NCBI GenBank assembly: GCA_963971575.1
Contig: OZ020625.1
Span: forward strand, 15,353,646 to 15,417,645
DNA: 64,000 nucleotides
Direction of reading: 5' to 3'
From: Liopterus haemorrhoidalis
Taxonomy: Eukaryota; Arthropoda; Insecta; Coleoptera; Dytiscidae
Shown: positions 12,780-23,475 of the stretch, one piece after another
How positions within the stretch are numbered: position 1 is the stretch's first letter
How the letters are laid out: each line of letters opens with the position of its first letter
Program-made: the position numbers and the translations under genes
Notes under the pieces: model-generated
The model's database searches: none
Seen by the model: the letters and a program-made list of their open reading frames with translations, nothing else
Told to the model about the DNA's origin: nothing

Positions 12780-14580
12780 TTCACATTTTCACATATTTAC
12801 AAATTTTAACCACACACCTGGTTTTGAATGCATGTCTGAACTATTCAAGAAATCAGTCAGACTAACGACATCTTATCACCAGTGGCCTGTGCAAGGCCGA
12901 CCCATCGGTAACGTGCAGGTTACTGCAATATCTGATAGGCAAGTGTTATGATCGGGAAGAACGTGGAGTAATAACGGACTCGGTTACAATCAACAGCTAA
13001 TATTTAATTTACATATAATATCTAATGTTACATTGCACTGGCTACCGCCTAACATGACGGCCAACGCCCGAGTGTCGTGCCGCTGCAGATGCGTTGTAGC
13101 TTCCGCTTCGTCCCTCGTGACCACTCCCTGGTCGGTGGCGCCGCCAGTACACAACACTCCTCCCTCCTAGGTTTAATACGTAATCTTCCAGCTTCTTCGG
13201 TCGGTTAGGATTCCGTTGAGGCCTAGGAGTCCGGGTAGTCGGAATTGTTGAATCCGGAACTTTATCTTGGACTGGAAACGCCTTGTTAGGGCTGCCAGTT
13301 GTTACCTCGGCCGTAGGAGCCACTACAAAAGCTAGCGGCTCGTCGACTTCAGGAGTCTGCTGAGGTTCTGGTTCATCTGTGGTTGGTGATTCGGTTGTTC
13401 TTGACATCATCTGATCTACGTGCCTGTGCCAAGTTAAATCATTTTGGGAGAGGAGGCGGTAGGAACGAGGACCGGTTACTTCCGTGACTGTCGCAGGAGT
13501 CCATACATACCCAGATCGATAGTCACGGGCATATACTTTATCTCCCACATTGAATGTACGAGATTTACGACCTCGAACTTCGGAACTCTTCATCGGTAAA
13601 GCGTTCGGATGCAACTTGTCTAAGCAAGTTCGGAGGCAACGCCCCATTAGGAGTTCAGACGCTGATTTCCCTGTAGTGGTACTTGGTGTTACGTGTTGTG
13701 ACAGTAAAAATCTGGACAGGCGTAGTGGCCAATCCCCTTGTATGATTCTTTTCAGTGAATCTTTTGTCGTCAGGACGACCCGTTCTGCTTGTCCGTTCGA
13801 TGCTGGGTGATACGGTGCCACAAGGATCTACCGTATACCATTTGCTCGAAGGAATTGTTTGAATTCTTCAGAAGTGAATGCGGTCCCGTTGTCAGACGCT
13901 ATCACGTCAGGCAGTCCATGAGTCGCAAATGTAGTTCGGAGAGCCTTGATCGCATCGTCTGATGATGTAGACCTGACTAGCTGTACATCCAGCCATTTGG
14001 AATATGAGTCGACTATCAGGAAAAACATCCTCCCTTGAAATGGACCCGCAAAATCCACATGTAAACGTGACCATGGATTTTCTGTCCGTTCCCATTGTAG
14101 TGGTGGAGCCTTCGGTGGATTATGTCGCGTCAGTTGACATGTTGAACATCGTTTGACTAAATCCTCTATTTCTTCATCTAGTTTCGGCCACCATACATGG
14201 CATCTTGCCAATGCCTTCATTCGGACTATGCCCGGATGATATGGCATGTAGATATTTCAGTACTTGACTTCTTCCTTCCTGAGGAATGACAACTCGGTTT
14301 CCCCAGAGTAAACAGTCTCTATAGGCAGACAACTCATTCCTTCTATTGAAATAGGGTTTGTATTCTTCGTCAATTTTACTCGGCCAACCCTTCCTTACCC
14401 AGAAAAGAACTCTTTGAAGGGTCACATCTTTACTGGTAATCTCTTTCAGTTCTCCTGCACTCAGAGGAACGTCCTCTGTGCAGTTAAGCATTAATACCTC
14501 TCCTAGTTCTGGTACATTCTTCCCTGACCCTTGAAGTGGTATTCTGCTTAGGGCATCTGCATTTGCAAGAGAATTGACCA
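12780..14580 (-). mobile_element. Ty3/gypsy fragment (RNase H end, integrase, probable 3' LTR)
   Basis: Minus-strand order: the end of RNase H (NADALSRIPL at 14574-14520), a zinc-binding integrase region (CSTCQLTRH), and an integrase core with DFAGPF, SDNGTAFTS and PYHPASNGQAER, then a C-terminal domain (VGDKVYARDYRSG). A TAG at 13825-13827 interrupts the integrase between the second Asp and the Glu. A frameshift lies near 14240. The sequence from about 13040 down to 12780 is probably its 3' LTR. The 5' portion (gag, protease, RT) is missing because the element stops abruptly at the junction with the next gypsy. Confidence 0.75.
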
Positions 14581-17500
14581 CAGAATTGCACGATTAGGAA
14601 CGACGAGGCGATTGGTTACTTGAAATCCGCTGAAATACTTAAGGTGGATGAGTCAAAATGTGAACCAGTCCGGCTGGAACAGCTAACAGTAAATACACAG
14701 AATGTAAGTGAAAATGATCAAGAGCGACTTCTCACGCTGTGTAATGAATACAGAGATTGTTTTGCATTCAATCTGAAAGAGTTAGGTTGTACTGATTTAG
14801 TCGAAATGGATATACTAGACAATGATGTACCAGTGCGCAGAAAACCCTATAAGTCCAGTATAGCAGAGCGCGAAACAATAAAAGAACTAGTAGCCGAGTG
14901 GAAGAAACACGGTATTGTATGTGAGACAAGGTCGCCTTACGCGTCACCCTGTCTATTAGTTCGGAAAAAGTCTGGTGAACCGCGAGTAGTAGTGGATTAC
15001 CGAGCACTTAACGCACAGACGGTTAAGATGAATTTCCCAATTCCAACTGTCGAAGAACAATTTGAAGGTCTGAGCGGTTGTAAATTATTTACCAGCTTAG
15101 ATTTAGGCAATGCTTATTTGCAGGTGCCCCTAACTGAACGGGCAAAACAAAAGAGCGCGTTCATAACAAACGACACCACGGGACAATTTAACAGAATGAT
15201 GTTCGGGCTAACGAATGCTCCGTATGAATTCAGCAGGTTAATGTCTCTCGTCTTAGGACCTTTAGGACGCGAAACCGCAATTTGGTACTTAGATGACGTG
15301 CTTGTTGCGGCTAAGGATTGGTCAGAGATGTTGGAGAAGCTCAGAAAAGTTTTCGAAGCCTTTAAGAAAGCGAAACTCACGCTTAAGATACAGAAATGTA
15401 AATTTGGAATGTCACAAGTAGACTATCTAGGATTTACACTCTCAGAAGCAGGTATCACACCAGGCGATTTTAAGATCGGTGCGATCAAAGAATTCCCAAC
15501 ACCGAAGAATGTACATGAAGCGCGGAGATTTTTAGGCTTAGCTAGCTATTTTAGACGCTTTATATCAAACTTTGCGGTACGTGCAAAGCCAATTACTGAT
15601 TTAACCAGAAAAAATGAAAAATTCATTTGGAGTGATAAGGCAAACTTTTCGTTTAATGATTTGAAGGAAGCTTTATGCTCAAAACCAGTGTTGAGGTTAT
15701 TTAACACGGAAGCAGCACACACGGAAGTGCATACGGACGCAAGCAGCCTAGGGATCGGAGCAATATTGTTGCAAGCGGATGAAGATGGTGGTGCACTGCA
15801 ACCAGTTGTGTACCTATCCAAGAAAAACACGCCAGCCGAATCACAGTATTCTTCATGTAAATTAGAACTTATGGCGGTAGCTTATGCGTTGAATAAGTTA
15901 CGCAATTACTTATTCGGACGACACTTTGTTTGCGTTACTGACTGTGAAGCTTTAGTTCACATGAACGCGAACAAGACGAGAAATTCGCAGATTGCTAGAT
16001 GGCTACATTTGGTCCAGGATTTTGACATGATACTTCGGCACAGGGCAGGTACGAAAATGGCTCATGTTGATGCATTATCTCGAGCACCCGTCGGAGAAGA
16101 AGGTGACACATATCAGCAGCTATATGACCGACTAGACGTATTGATGGTCCTTTCCGAAGAAGATCAGATTATGGTTATGCAGAGGAGTGACCCGGAGCTA
16201 CGACTGAAGATCAGTTTGTTGCAAAAGGATAGGCAATCCTTGACTGCTGATGAGATAGCAAATATTCAAGGGTACCGGTTGCATGACGGACGATTATTTA
16301 GGATCGGGACGTCTCAGAATAAAACGCGAGACCTTTATGTTGTTCCAAAATCTATGAGGAAGACCATGTGTGTGCGTTATCATGACAACGCTGGGCACTT
16401 TGGTCTGGAACGAACAGTGGGGGCTATGAGAAGCAGTTTCTGGTTCCCCAGAATGCGACGGTATTTACGTCAACACTTAAGATCATGTTTTGCATGTATT
16501 GTCAATAAAAATCCAGGTGGACGACAGCCCGGGTTTTTACACAGCTTACCAATCCCAGAAAGACCCTTCGCACGCGTACATGCGGACCATTTTGGACCGT
16601 TGATCAAGTCCAAGAAAGGAAACGTTCATATTTTGGTTGTCAAAGATGCGTTGACAAAATACGTAAAATTATATGCAGTTAAGAATACGAAGACTAGCAC
16701 GAATCTAAAAGCAGTTAGAAAATTCTTCGATTCTTTTGGGATACCGATACACATGATAACTGATAGAGGTACTTGTTTTACCTCTAAGGAATTTGAAGAG
16801 TTTTGTAAGAAATTAAATGTAAGACATACACTAATTTCTAGCAGGCATCCACAGGCTAACGGAGAAGTTGAATCCGTTATGAAGGTTCTATTGCCAACGC
16901 TATTAACATCTATCGAAGATGAAGAGCAGTGGGACGTGAAGTTACCACTAGTTGAGAGGTACTTAAACAATGGTATCAACAAAAATACCAAGAAGTCACC
17001 ATTCGAGGCTTTGTATGGATATCAGCCGGTGTTCGACAACGCGGCATATGAGTTAATCGGTTTAACCTCGGAGACGAAGGAACGTCAGTTTCCGGAAGAA
17101 ATTCGGCATGAGATTCGCAAGAATATGGCTGAGCAGCAAGCTAGGTCCAAACGGTATTATGATTCAAAGCGGTACGAACCTGAACAATTAGAAATTGGCG
17201 ACATAGTCTTTATAAAAGGAGCCAAAGATTATACAGGTCAACCAACGAAGACACAAGGTCGGTATAAGGGGCCTTACATTGTTATGCAAGTTCTCCCAAG
17301 CGATGCGTACCGGGTTAGTTCCATCGATGGGGTGGGGGAAAGACACTTTACCACGACCGCGCATATCAGTCAAATTAAGCGTTATAGAAATCACATTGAA
17401 TCAGAAGATTCCGACACAGATCCAGATGATACCCAAGATAGCGGCACCGACCAGCAGGCACCAGAACGAGATCCATCCAGCGATCCAGATAGTGGCAGTG

Positions 17501-17607
17501 CTAGTGTCAGTGCAAGTGCTAGTGACAAAATCGCGAGTGCAAAAACGCAAAGACGACCCAAGCGGATTCATCAAGTACCGACGTACTTGAAAGACTATGA
17601 ACACTAA
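14581..17607 (+). CDS. pol: Ty3/gypsy pol polyprotein, open reading frame, 5'-truncated
   Basis: Over 1000 codons are open from the 14581 junction to TAA at 17607; no ATG opens the frame at its left edge. Domains in order: reverse transcriptase with YLDDVLVAA (about residue 225) and FTSLDLGNAYLQVPL; RNase H with HTDASSLGIGA; a zinc-binding integrase N-terminus (SCFACIVNK); an integrase core with HADHFGP, TDRGTCFTSKEF and NGEVESV; then a GPY/F-type module (KGPYIVMQV) and an acidic Ser/Asp-rich tail. All expected catalytic residues are visible. Gag, protease and the 5' LTR are absent, so the element cannot transpose alone, but the open frame implies recent arrival. Codon use is less AT-biased than in the older neighbouring elements. 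Confidence 0.9.
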   Translation, partial: QNCTIRNDEAIGYLKSAEILKVDESKCEPVRLEQLTVNTQNVSENDQERLLTLCNEYRDCFAFNLKELGCTDLVEMDILDNDVPVRRKPYKSSIAERETIKELVAEWKKHGIVCETRSPYASPCLLVRKKSGEPRVVVDYRALNAQTVKMNFPIPTVEEQFEGLSGCKLFTSLDLGNAYLQVPLTERAKQKSAFITNDTTGQFNRMMFGLTNAPYEFSRLMSLVLGPLGRETAIWYLDDVLVAAKDWSEMLEKLRKVFEAFKKAKLTLKIQKCKFGMSQVDYLGFTLSEAGITPGDFKIGAIKEFPTPKNVHEARRFLGLASYFRRFISNFAVRAKPITDLTRKNEKFIWSDKANFSFNDLKEALCSKPVLRLFNTEAAHTEVHTDASSLGIGAILLQADEDGGALQPVVYLSKKNTPAESQYSSCKLELMAVAYALNKLRNYLFGRHFVCVTDCEALVHMNANKTRNSQIARWLHLVQDFDMILRHRAGTKMAHVDALSRAPVGEEGDTYQQLYDRLDVLMVLSEEDQIMVMQRSDPELRLKISLLQKDRQSLTADEIANIQGYRLHDGRLFRIGTSQNKTRDLYVVPKSMRKTMCVRYHDNAGHFGLERTVGAMRSSFWFPRMRRYLRQHLRSCFACIVNKNPGGRQPGFLHSLPIPERPFARVHADHFGPLIKSKKGNVHILVVKDALTKYVKLYAVKNTKTSTNLKAVRKFFDSFGIPIHMITDRGTCFTSKEFEEFCKKLNVRHTLISSRHPQANGEVESVMKVLLPTLLTSIEDEEQWDVKLPLVERYLNNGINKNTKKSPFEALYGYQPVFDNAAYELIGLTSETKERQFPEEIRHEIRKNMAEQQARSKRYYDSKRYEPEQLEIGDIVFIKGAKDYTGQPTKTQGRYKGPYIVMQVLPSDAYRVSSIDGVGERHFTTTAHISQIKRYRNHIESEDSDTDPDDTQDSGTDQQAPERDPSSDPDSGSASVSASASDKIASAKTQRRPKRIHQVPTYLKDYEH

Positions 17608-17855
17608 TGTAGACTATGAACACTAAGTTAAGTTATTTTCTTGTATGATTGTACAATGTTAATGAGGTCATTAACCCGGCAGAATGGCCGAGTGTAATAA
17701 ACCCTTGTTGTAAAATTTTTTTGCAGTTGGCAACATTGTGAGATTGTCAGCGAGTCGGGAAAGAGTCATGGCAATGGACGCTGTAAGATTAACTATTGTA
17801 GTGATTTATATTCTGACAAATAAATTACAGTGATTTTAATAAGTTTATTACAACC
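17608..17855 (+). repeat. Probable 3' LTR of the gypsy element
   Basis: Follows the pol stop. It includes a TGTAATAAACC polyadenylation-like stretch near 17691 and could end TTATTACA near 17850. With no 5' LTR in the window the limits cannot be checked. Confidence 0.35.
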
Positions 17856-18452
17856 ATAGAAACTAATAATTATAACAAACACGACAACACGACATATATC
17901 TGTTTTATTGCACATAAAAGTAACAGTTGCACAGTATGTAAAGTGTGGCAGTATAATTGTATTATATATTATAATTGTATAATCTAGTGTATCTACTTAA
18001 ACTATACCTATAAGAAATTCTGCTGAAAAAGCCTATTTTTTTTGCCACTTTCTTAATTACGTATTGCACGTGCTCTTTAAATTTCAACTTCCTATCTAGT
18101 ACAACTCCTAAGTATTTATATTTATCAACCAATTCTAACACGCAATTATTAACTTCTACTCTTTCTACCCTATTGTCTTTTATATCTAAATCGTACTCAC
18201 TATTTTTACATAATATCGTATATTTACATTTATCTAAGTTAAGTTTCAGTCTGTTCATTTCAAAATACTCATTCATTATTTTTAGTTCATCTTTTAATCC
18301 ACTAACTACCTCTTTATAACTATCTCCTTCAACATATATTAAAGCAGTGTTTCTCAACCTTTTCTGGCATGGGGCCCTCAAAAAAAAAAACGTAAATACT
18401 GTCTGCGGCCCCCCTATGTATATATATATATACCTAGTACCTAGATAGGCGA

Positions 18453-19013
18453 ATGGAAACACAGAACGGAAATACGCAGTCCACCACGCACATACTATAT
18501 TATAAAAACCAGTTTTCCAGCGCATACAGAACCGATGAGAGGACGTTACAAGAAATTGTACGCAGTAATGTGAAATGTAAAAACAGCGAAGAAAAACTCC
18601 AGCTGCGTATACATTATAAGAGCCTAAAAACCGCACAATTAATTTTGAAAAATAATTTAAACCCCAAGAAGACTGCCCTGAAGGAGACCAACGTAATCTA
18701 CAAATTTTCATGCAAACACGAGGACTGTGAGCCACGTAATGTAGCCTATGTTGGATTAACCACAACAACCCTGTCAAGACGACTCACGATGCATCTACAA
18801 ACCGGAGCCATCAAAAAACATTTCTTACTCGAACATGACATGCATTTAACCCGACAAGAATTAGTTAATCAAACAACCATACTGAAGAAATCCCCAGATT
18901 ACCATCGGCTACAAATCCTAGAGGCACTCATCATTAAGAAAGACCAGCCCGAAATAAACCTTCAATCCACAGGATTAGCCCGGACCCTCTACCTGCATGG
19001 CAACCATTCATGA
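18453..19013 (+). CDS. GIY-YIG endonuclease domain, Penelope-like element C-terminus
   Basis: An open frame of 186 codons. Residues ~80-130 read YKFSCKHEDCE then AYVGLTTTTLSRRLTMH, which fits a GIY-YIG nuclease core (YVG pair, conserved Arg) preceded by a Cys/His motif. This is the layout of the endonuclease at the C-terminus of Penelope-like retroelements. The conserved tail (LQILEALIIKKDQPEINLQ) matches the Glu-containing end of that domain. The reverse transcriptase that should precede it is missing, so this is a 5'-truncated insertion whose frame has stayed open. Its ATG is probably internal to the original protein. Confidence 0.65.
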   Translation: METQNGNTQSTTHILYYKNQFSSAYRTDERTLQEIVRSNVKCKNSEEKLQLRIHYKSLKTAQLILKNNLNPKKTALKETNVIYKFSCKHEDCEPRNVAYVGLTTTTLSRRLTMHLQTGAIKKHFLLEHDMHLTRQELVNQTTILKKSPDYHRLQILEALIIKKDQPEINLQSTGLARTLYLHGNHS

Positions 19014-19095
19014 TTTTCCCCAATTACCTCATTTACTCATTTACCGTTACAAATTGTATATAAATAACATTGTCAATTGTTTTTATTTAGTTTAG

Positions 19096-19130
19096 CTTGA
19101 TAATGATTGTAAGAACAATCGAAACGTTGC
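19096..19130 (+). ncRNA. Degenerate hammerhead-ribozyme-like motif
   Basis: About 80 bases after the GIY-YIG stop: a core-like TTGATAA, a 6-bp stem GATTGT/ACAATC closed by loop AAGA (19105-19120), then GAAAC. Hammerhead cores have CUGANGA, stem II and GAAA; here two core bases differ. Penelope-like elements are known to carry hammerhead motifs, which supports the reading. Catalysis is doubtful. Confidence 0.35.
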
Positions 19131-19273
19131 AATAATAAATAAATATGTCTCAAAATATAGGCTTTTTTATTAATCACCTTAGTGATCCCCAAAAAAGGAC
19201 GATACGAAAATTGGAAAAAGTGTCAAAAAAGTTAATAGACGCGGAATATAGTGTAGTGTTCAATCAGTGTTGC

Positions 19274-19292
19274 ATATATATATATATATGTA

Positions 19293-19340
<48 letters not shown>
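19274..19340. repeat. (TA)n microsatellite
   Basis: Nearly uninterrupted TA repeats with a few TG steps, inside the hAT element. Confidence 0.85.
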
Positions 19341-19343
<3 letters not shown>

Positions 19344-21075
19344 AGAGAGATAGAGGGTGGGAGGGAGGTATCACAAGGTGTATCAAGATAGTGGAAACAC
19401 GATTTTTCTCTAAAAGAATATGTGTGAGCAAGTTGGGAAAAAAATTTGGTGACCAGAGTTTAATAATTGGATGGTAGAATTTAAATTTTCCGGAATAAAC
19501 CGGAAGTACAGGATATCAAGGACAACTAGATTTTTTATATAGCTTTTGAAAAGAAACTTTTTTGATAAAACTTTTAGATAAACATATTTATAATATCTGT
19601 TACGGTTACCTATAATGGCTTGCAAGTATATTTATTTATAAGTGTTCAAAGTTGCTTTCCATTTTGAACACTTTCGCATCCTTACTCTTTAGTTAACAGT
19701 AGCTCGGAGCATAACAAAAAATATTGCACGTTCAAGTCGTACCTACTTGAAAGTACTTGAAGTTCCTCCAACGCCAACCGTTTTAATTAGTTTAAATTAG
19801 TTGTCAAAATAAGTATAGTTTATTTTATTGATGTTTAAAAGGTATATTTTAATGAATAGAAAATGTCATATATTTATGAATATATCTTGCAAAATTGAGC
19901 GTTTTTCTATTATAATTTCATGTTTCGATCTTATATGACTCGCGGCCCCCCGACGATGTGTTCACGGCCCCCCGGTTGAGAAACGCTGTATTAAAGTATC
20001 ATCCGCGAACATATTTATTTTACACTTTTTTAATATTTTTGTGATGTCATTAATGTATATAATAAATAGCAGTGGTCCCAACACAATTCCCTGTGGCACT
20101 CCTATATAGTTTTTTAATTTCTCACCAAGCACACCATTCCATTTCACCTTTTGTTCTCTGTTCAGCATGTATCTGTTGAACCATTTCAATACTGTGCCCC
20201 TTATACCATAGCAGTAAAGTTTCTGCAGCAGTATGATCTATCAATAGTTTCGAAAGCTCTTCTTAGATCTAAGAAAACTAGTCCTACATGTTTTTGCTTA
20301 TCTAAAGAGGCTTTCCATTCATTTATAACATGCTGCAACGCAGTTTCACATGAATGTTTACTTCTGAATCCCGACTGGAACTTTGATAAAGTATTATTTT
20401 TATCCAAATGTTGAATAATTTGTTGATATACAACTCTTTCCAGTATTTTTTCACAAGCAGGAAGCATGTTCAGTGGCCTGAACTCATTTGTCTTTTTGGT
20501 TTTTTCAATTTTTGGTATCGGCACAACTACTGACAGTTTTAAAACTGCAGGAACCTCTCCCTTTTCCAACGAGACGTTCAGCCAGTTCAGCAAAGGGTAA
20601 CAAACAACATCAAATAAGTCTTTGATCAGTATCCATATTTATATTATCTGTACTTGACTTATTTGCCATAGTGAAAATATATTTTTGTAACTCCTGTAAA
20701 CTAATGAGTTCAAAGTTGTTAATTAATGTATAATTTTGGTCTTCTGATCATCTTTCTGAATATATCTTCTTGATGGTATTGAATTATTAATTTCTTTAAT
20801 ACTGTTGATAAAATAGCTGTTAAAGGCATTTGATATTTCGAAATCATTTTTTATTAACTTTCCATCGAAAAATATTTGTTTCTTTTTGTTTTTGTTTTTG
20901 ACCTAAAATATCTTTTAAAGCTCGCCACATTAAGATAGGCTGTGATTTGCAGTTATCAATCTTTCTTTCATAAAATTTTTGTTTTGCTTCTCTCACTACA
21001 TATTTGCATTCGTTCCTACTTCTTTTTTTCTTTTTATCACTGTTGTTTACAGTTTTTTTAATTCAATTGTTGCAA

Positions 21076-21420
21076 TTGTTCCAGAGACAAACCCATAACA
21101 AATGGGTTGCTTCCATTTTTTTTTAATACCACGGAGCATTAAAACGATGACATGGTCAGCAAATTCTCTTTTTCTTTCTCCACTGCAATCTACAAATAGG
21201 GTTGCCATCTCTCCAGGTTTGGCCCGGAGACTCCGGATTTCAGTGAGTTATCTCCGGGCTCCGGGTTTAACTATTATTTTTCGCGCCAAAACATCGCTAT
21301 TGCGGAGAAGATCGACGCGCGCACACTCGATTGCACCGTTCGTATTAGTACGACGCGCGAAACCACGTGGATAGAAGTAGTATAGCAATGATCGTTCTGC
21401 CTCATTTCAAGGCCACATAG
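21076..21420. other. Non-coding flank left of the Polinton
   Basis: No gene is supported. It includes a short GC-rich stretch (about 21190-21370, with CTCCGGG repeats and several CGCGC sites) unlike the AT-rich surroundings, possibly a fragment of another element. Confidence 0.5.
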
Positions 21421-21884
21421 ACACTTTACTTCCACATTTTACTTTCTCGTCCCATCCCCCTCCACATTTTACTTTCTGGTCACATCGCCAGGTGTTTTCA
21501 AGAAGGTCATATTTTTCAGACGTTGCGTGTTTAGCCCGAGGCGAGTTGCAACCTTAATTTCACACCCCGCCCCAACCCTAATTTCACACCCCGCCCCAAC
21601 CCTAATTTCACACCCCGCCCCTAGCCTAGACATGTTATTGTCGTTAGAATGTGAGGTCATATTTACTTTTTATAAAAATGAAAATATTGCGTTAGAAGGA
21701 TACTTAGAATGTCGTTTAGAATTAGAATGTTAAGGTTATAATTATATTTAATTTATAAAAATCAAAATAGTTACGTTGAAAGGTAATATATATTTAACTT
21801 TTATATTACAATCTGGTGTAACCTTCTCAACATGATATTAATCTAATGATCTGAAAAAGGGTCATTAAATAAAACATAGTTTGT
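21421..21884. repeat. Polinton left terminal inverted repeat
   Basis: Starts ACACTTTACTTCCACATTTT and pairs with the complement of 38086-38433. Contains three copies of a GC-rich ~24-bp unit (CTAATTTCACACCCCGCCCC) where the right repeat has two, plus about 100 extra bases. The inner end (GATCTGAAAAAGGGTC onward) is almost identical between ends. Confidence 0.9.
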
Positions 21885-21987
21885 ATATTTTTCACATGTG
21901 AATTTATTGAAATCATAAAACATTACAAATATATCATTACACACTTTTATCATATTTTATACGTTAAGTATACATATTAAAAGAAAA

Positions 21988-23208
21988 TTACAATACACGT
22001 ACAATACTGGTTGTAGGAGAATATTTAACAATTTTATCATGTAAAATTAAACAATATGCAGTAGTATTCGCAGGCATGTTTTCACCAGTTTCAAATTCCA
22101 AACGTACTTCTACAGCTCCAGATTTTAATACTTCATTCTGATGAGTGCAGTCAATAACCACCAATGGTGCGAATCTTTTAAAATCATCTGGTGACATTAT
22201 CGGCCCATTATCTCGACCGTAATAAGATGATTGAAACTGTGCATACATATCATATAACATTGCATAACAATTTTGCTTAAAGTTCAAATTTAAATTATCA
22301 TACGGATATATTTCAGAATTTAAATATAATTTTATATTAGTTAAATTACAATGGTTAAATATACTCATACTTTTACCCAAATCATTTTTCACATTTGTCT
22401 GCAATCCGAAAATGATAAATCGAGGTTTTTCAAGTTGAGAGGTAGTTTTCACCGCCCAGGTATGATGTTGAGTTTCTTGCAAAACGGGATACTCGATCAA
22501 CTCCCAACTTCTAAACGCTAATTGCAGTTCAGCATTAGCATTAAGTAAATTCAACAACATTAAGCGTTCCGCATCTGCCACTGAAATGTGTGGAATCTTC
22601 CACTGAACTTTATTTAGTTCAAGTTTTAGTTTTTCTGTAGCAACAGAATTTTTAAAAGCATTATTATCCGTGTTGCTGCGTATGAGAACCAACTCTTGAC
22701 GCAAGTTCATTATAATTTTTCGGAAATCCTCAGCAAAACCAAGCATCATTTTTAGTGGTATACATACATTGAAGTAACCCTTTTCATCTATTAACGAATC
22801 AGCAGTCTCTGAACACCCATACCAGCCAGCGTTTTTCAACGCCTTACTTTCATTCTGGTTGCATGAAACAAACGATTTCATAGTGGTTGTAATACCCGGA
22901 TTTCGAACCCTATCAATTACAACCCCGTTCACTTCATAGCGAATTTCATCGAATAAAAATGCAATACCATTATTCGTAAATTTTACGTTGGTCGAAGGTT
23001 TTCCATCCTCCTTAGTTACTCTACCTTCTATGTAAATTAAACTGTTCCACGGTAGAGTATAAGTATCCTGCTGGGGGATCGGTATCCGAATCTCATCATT
23101 ATTGTTAAAAGTGGTTGATGAGTATGGTTGATGAGTGTGTTTCTCTGCGTTAACAATAGAATTATCTTCTAGAGCACGTTCTGTTACATTTAAAATATTA
23201 AGATCCAT
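21988..23208 (-). CDS. Major capsid (hexon-like, double jelly-roll) protein
   Basis: 406 residues starting MDLNILNVTERALEDNS. It is assigned by position beside the penton, protease and PLA2 genes and by its resemblance to the beta-rich ~400-residue proteins at this position in insect Polintons/adintoviruses. Visible features are an N-terminal IPIPQQDTYTLPWNS strand region, IYIEGRVT, and C-terminal LILHDKIVKYSP. It is predicted to form the trimeric capsomer. The ORF is intact. No jelly-roll can be proven by eye; a structure prediction would settle it. Confidence 0.68.
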   Translation of the reverse strand: MDLNILNVTERALEDNSIVNAEKHTHQPYSSTTFNNNDEIRIPIPQQDTYTLPWNSLIYIEGRVTKEDGKPSTNVKFTNNGIAFLFDEIRYEVNGVVIDRVRNPGITTTMKSFVSCNQNESKALKNAGWYGCSETADSLIDEKGYFNVCIPLKMMLGFAEDFRKIIMNLRQELVLIRSNTDNNAFKNSVATEKLKLELNKVQWKIPHISVADAERLMLLNLLNANAELQLAFRSWELIEYPVLQETQHHTWAVKTTSQLEKPRFIIFGLQTNVKNDLGKSMSIFNHCNLTNIKLYLNSEIYPYDNLNLNFKQNCYAMLYDMYAQFQSSYYGRDNGPIMSPDDFKRFAPLVVIDCTHQNEVLKSGAVEVRLEFETGENMPANTTAYCLILHDKIVKYSPTTSIVRVL

Positions 23209-23325
23209 TTTTCCTAGTACACTTGAAAACTGTACTGATTTTAATCCTAATCCAAATAACTACCGTAGAGAATTTATTCTTCTTCTTCTTCTTGTCAGCA
23301 AGATCTTTTATTTTACCACCAATTT

Positions 23326-23475
23326 TTAAATCTTAATTTGAAGTCCAAGCGATTGCAGAAATTTCCGATTATCCAACGTTAACTGTTTGACCGTCCTTAA
23401 CGAACTGGGTTTTTTAAACTCATACGGTTTATTTATTACCGTGCGAATAGTGGGTTGATTGTATTTAATGACCAT
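23326..23475 (-). CDS. Small basic 49-residue protein overlapping the penton gene
   Basis: ATG at 23475 lies inside the last codons of the penton-like gene (11-base overlap); stop at 23326. The product starts MVIKYNQPTIRTV, is Lys/Arg-rich and ends in a FLQSLGLQIK motif. The tight overlap and downstream position in the capsid block suggest co-expression with virion genes. Function is unknown; a small core or scaffold-type peptide is a guess. Confidence 0.5.
   Translation of the reverse strand: MVIKYNQPTIRTVINKPYEFKKPSSLRTVKQLTLDNRKFLQSLGLQIKI

Larger units (their letters stand above)
18345..19988. mobile_element. hAT element carrying a Penelope-type fragment
   Basis: Termini CAGTGTTTCTCAACC (18345) and GGTTGAGAAACGCTG (ending 19988) form a hAT-type inverted repeat. 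The flanking 8-bp TATTAAAG (18337-18344 and 19989-19996) is an exact target duplication inside the RT gene of the LINE. No hAT transposase is present. The interior instead has a GIY-YIG ORF, a (TA)n microsatellite and a CCGGAA-rich stretch similar to 960-1000 and 53940-54000. Confidence 0.85.
17950..21075 (-). pseudogene. Non-LTR retrotransposon (jockey/CR1-like), split and degenerate
   Basis: Minus-strand fragments: an EN-RT linker around 20930-21000 (CKSQPILMWRALKDIL), RT fingers (20201-20593, EFRPLNMLPACEKILERVVY, FQSGFRSKHSCETAL), RT palm (19999-20190, GVPQGIVLGPLLFIIYIND, MFADDTLIQ), and thumb (17962-18336, NLDKCKYTILCKNS, YKYLGVVLDRKLKFKEH). The frame is broken repeatedly. The palm is cut by the hAT element at 18345-19988. 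No RNase H is visible. Confidence 0.75.

Noticed and set aside
14768..15007. Antisense ORFs within gypsy pol
   Set aside because: Opposite-strand shadows of a well-supported polyprotein.
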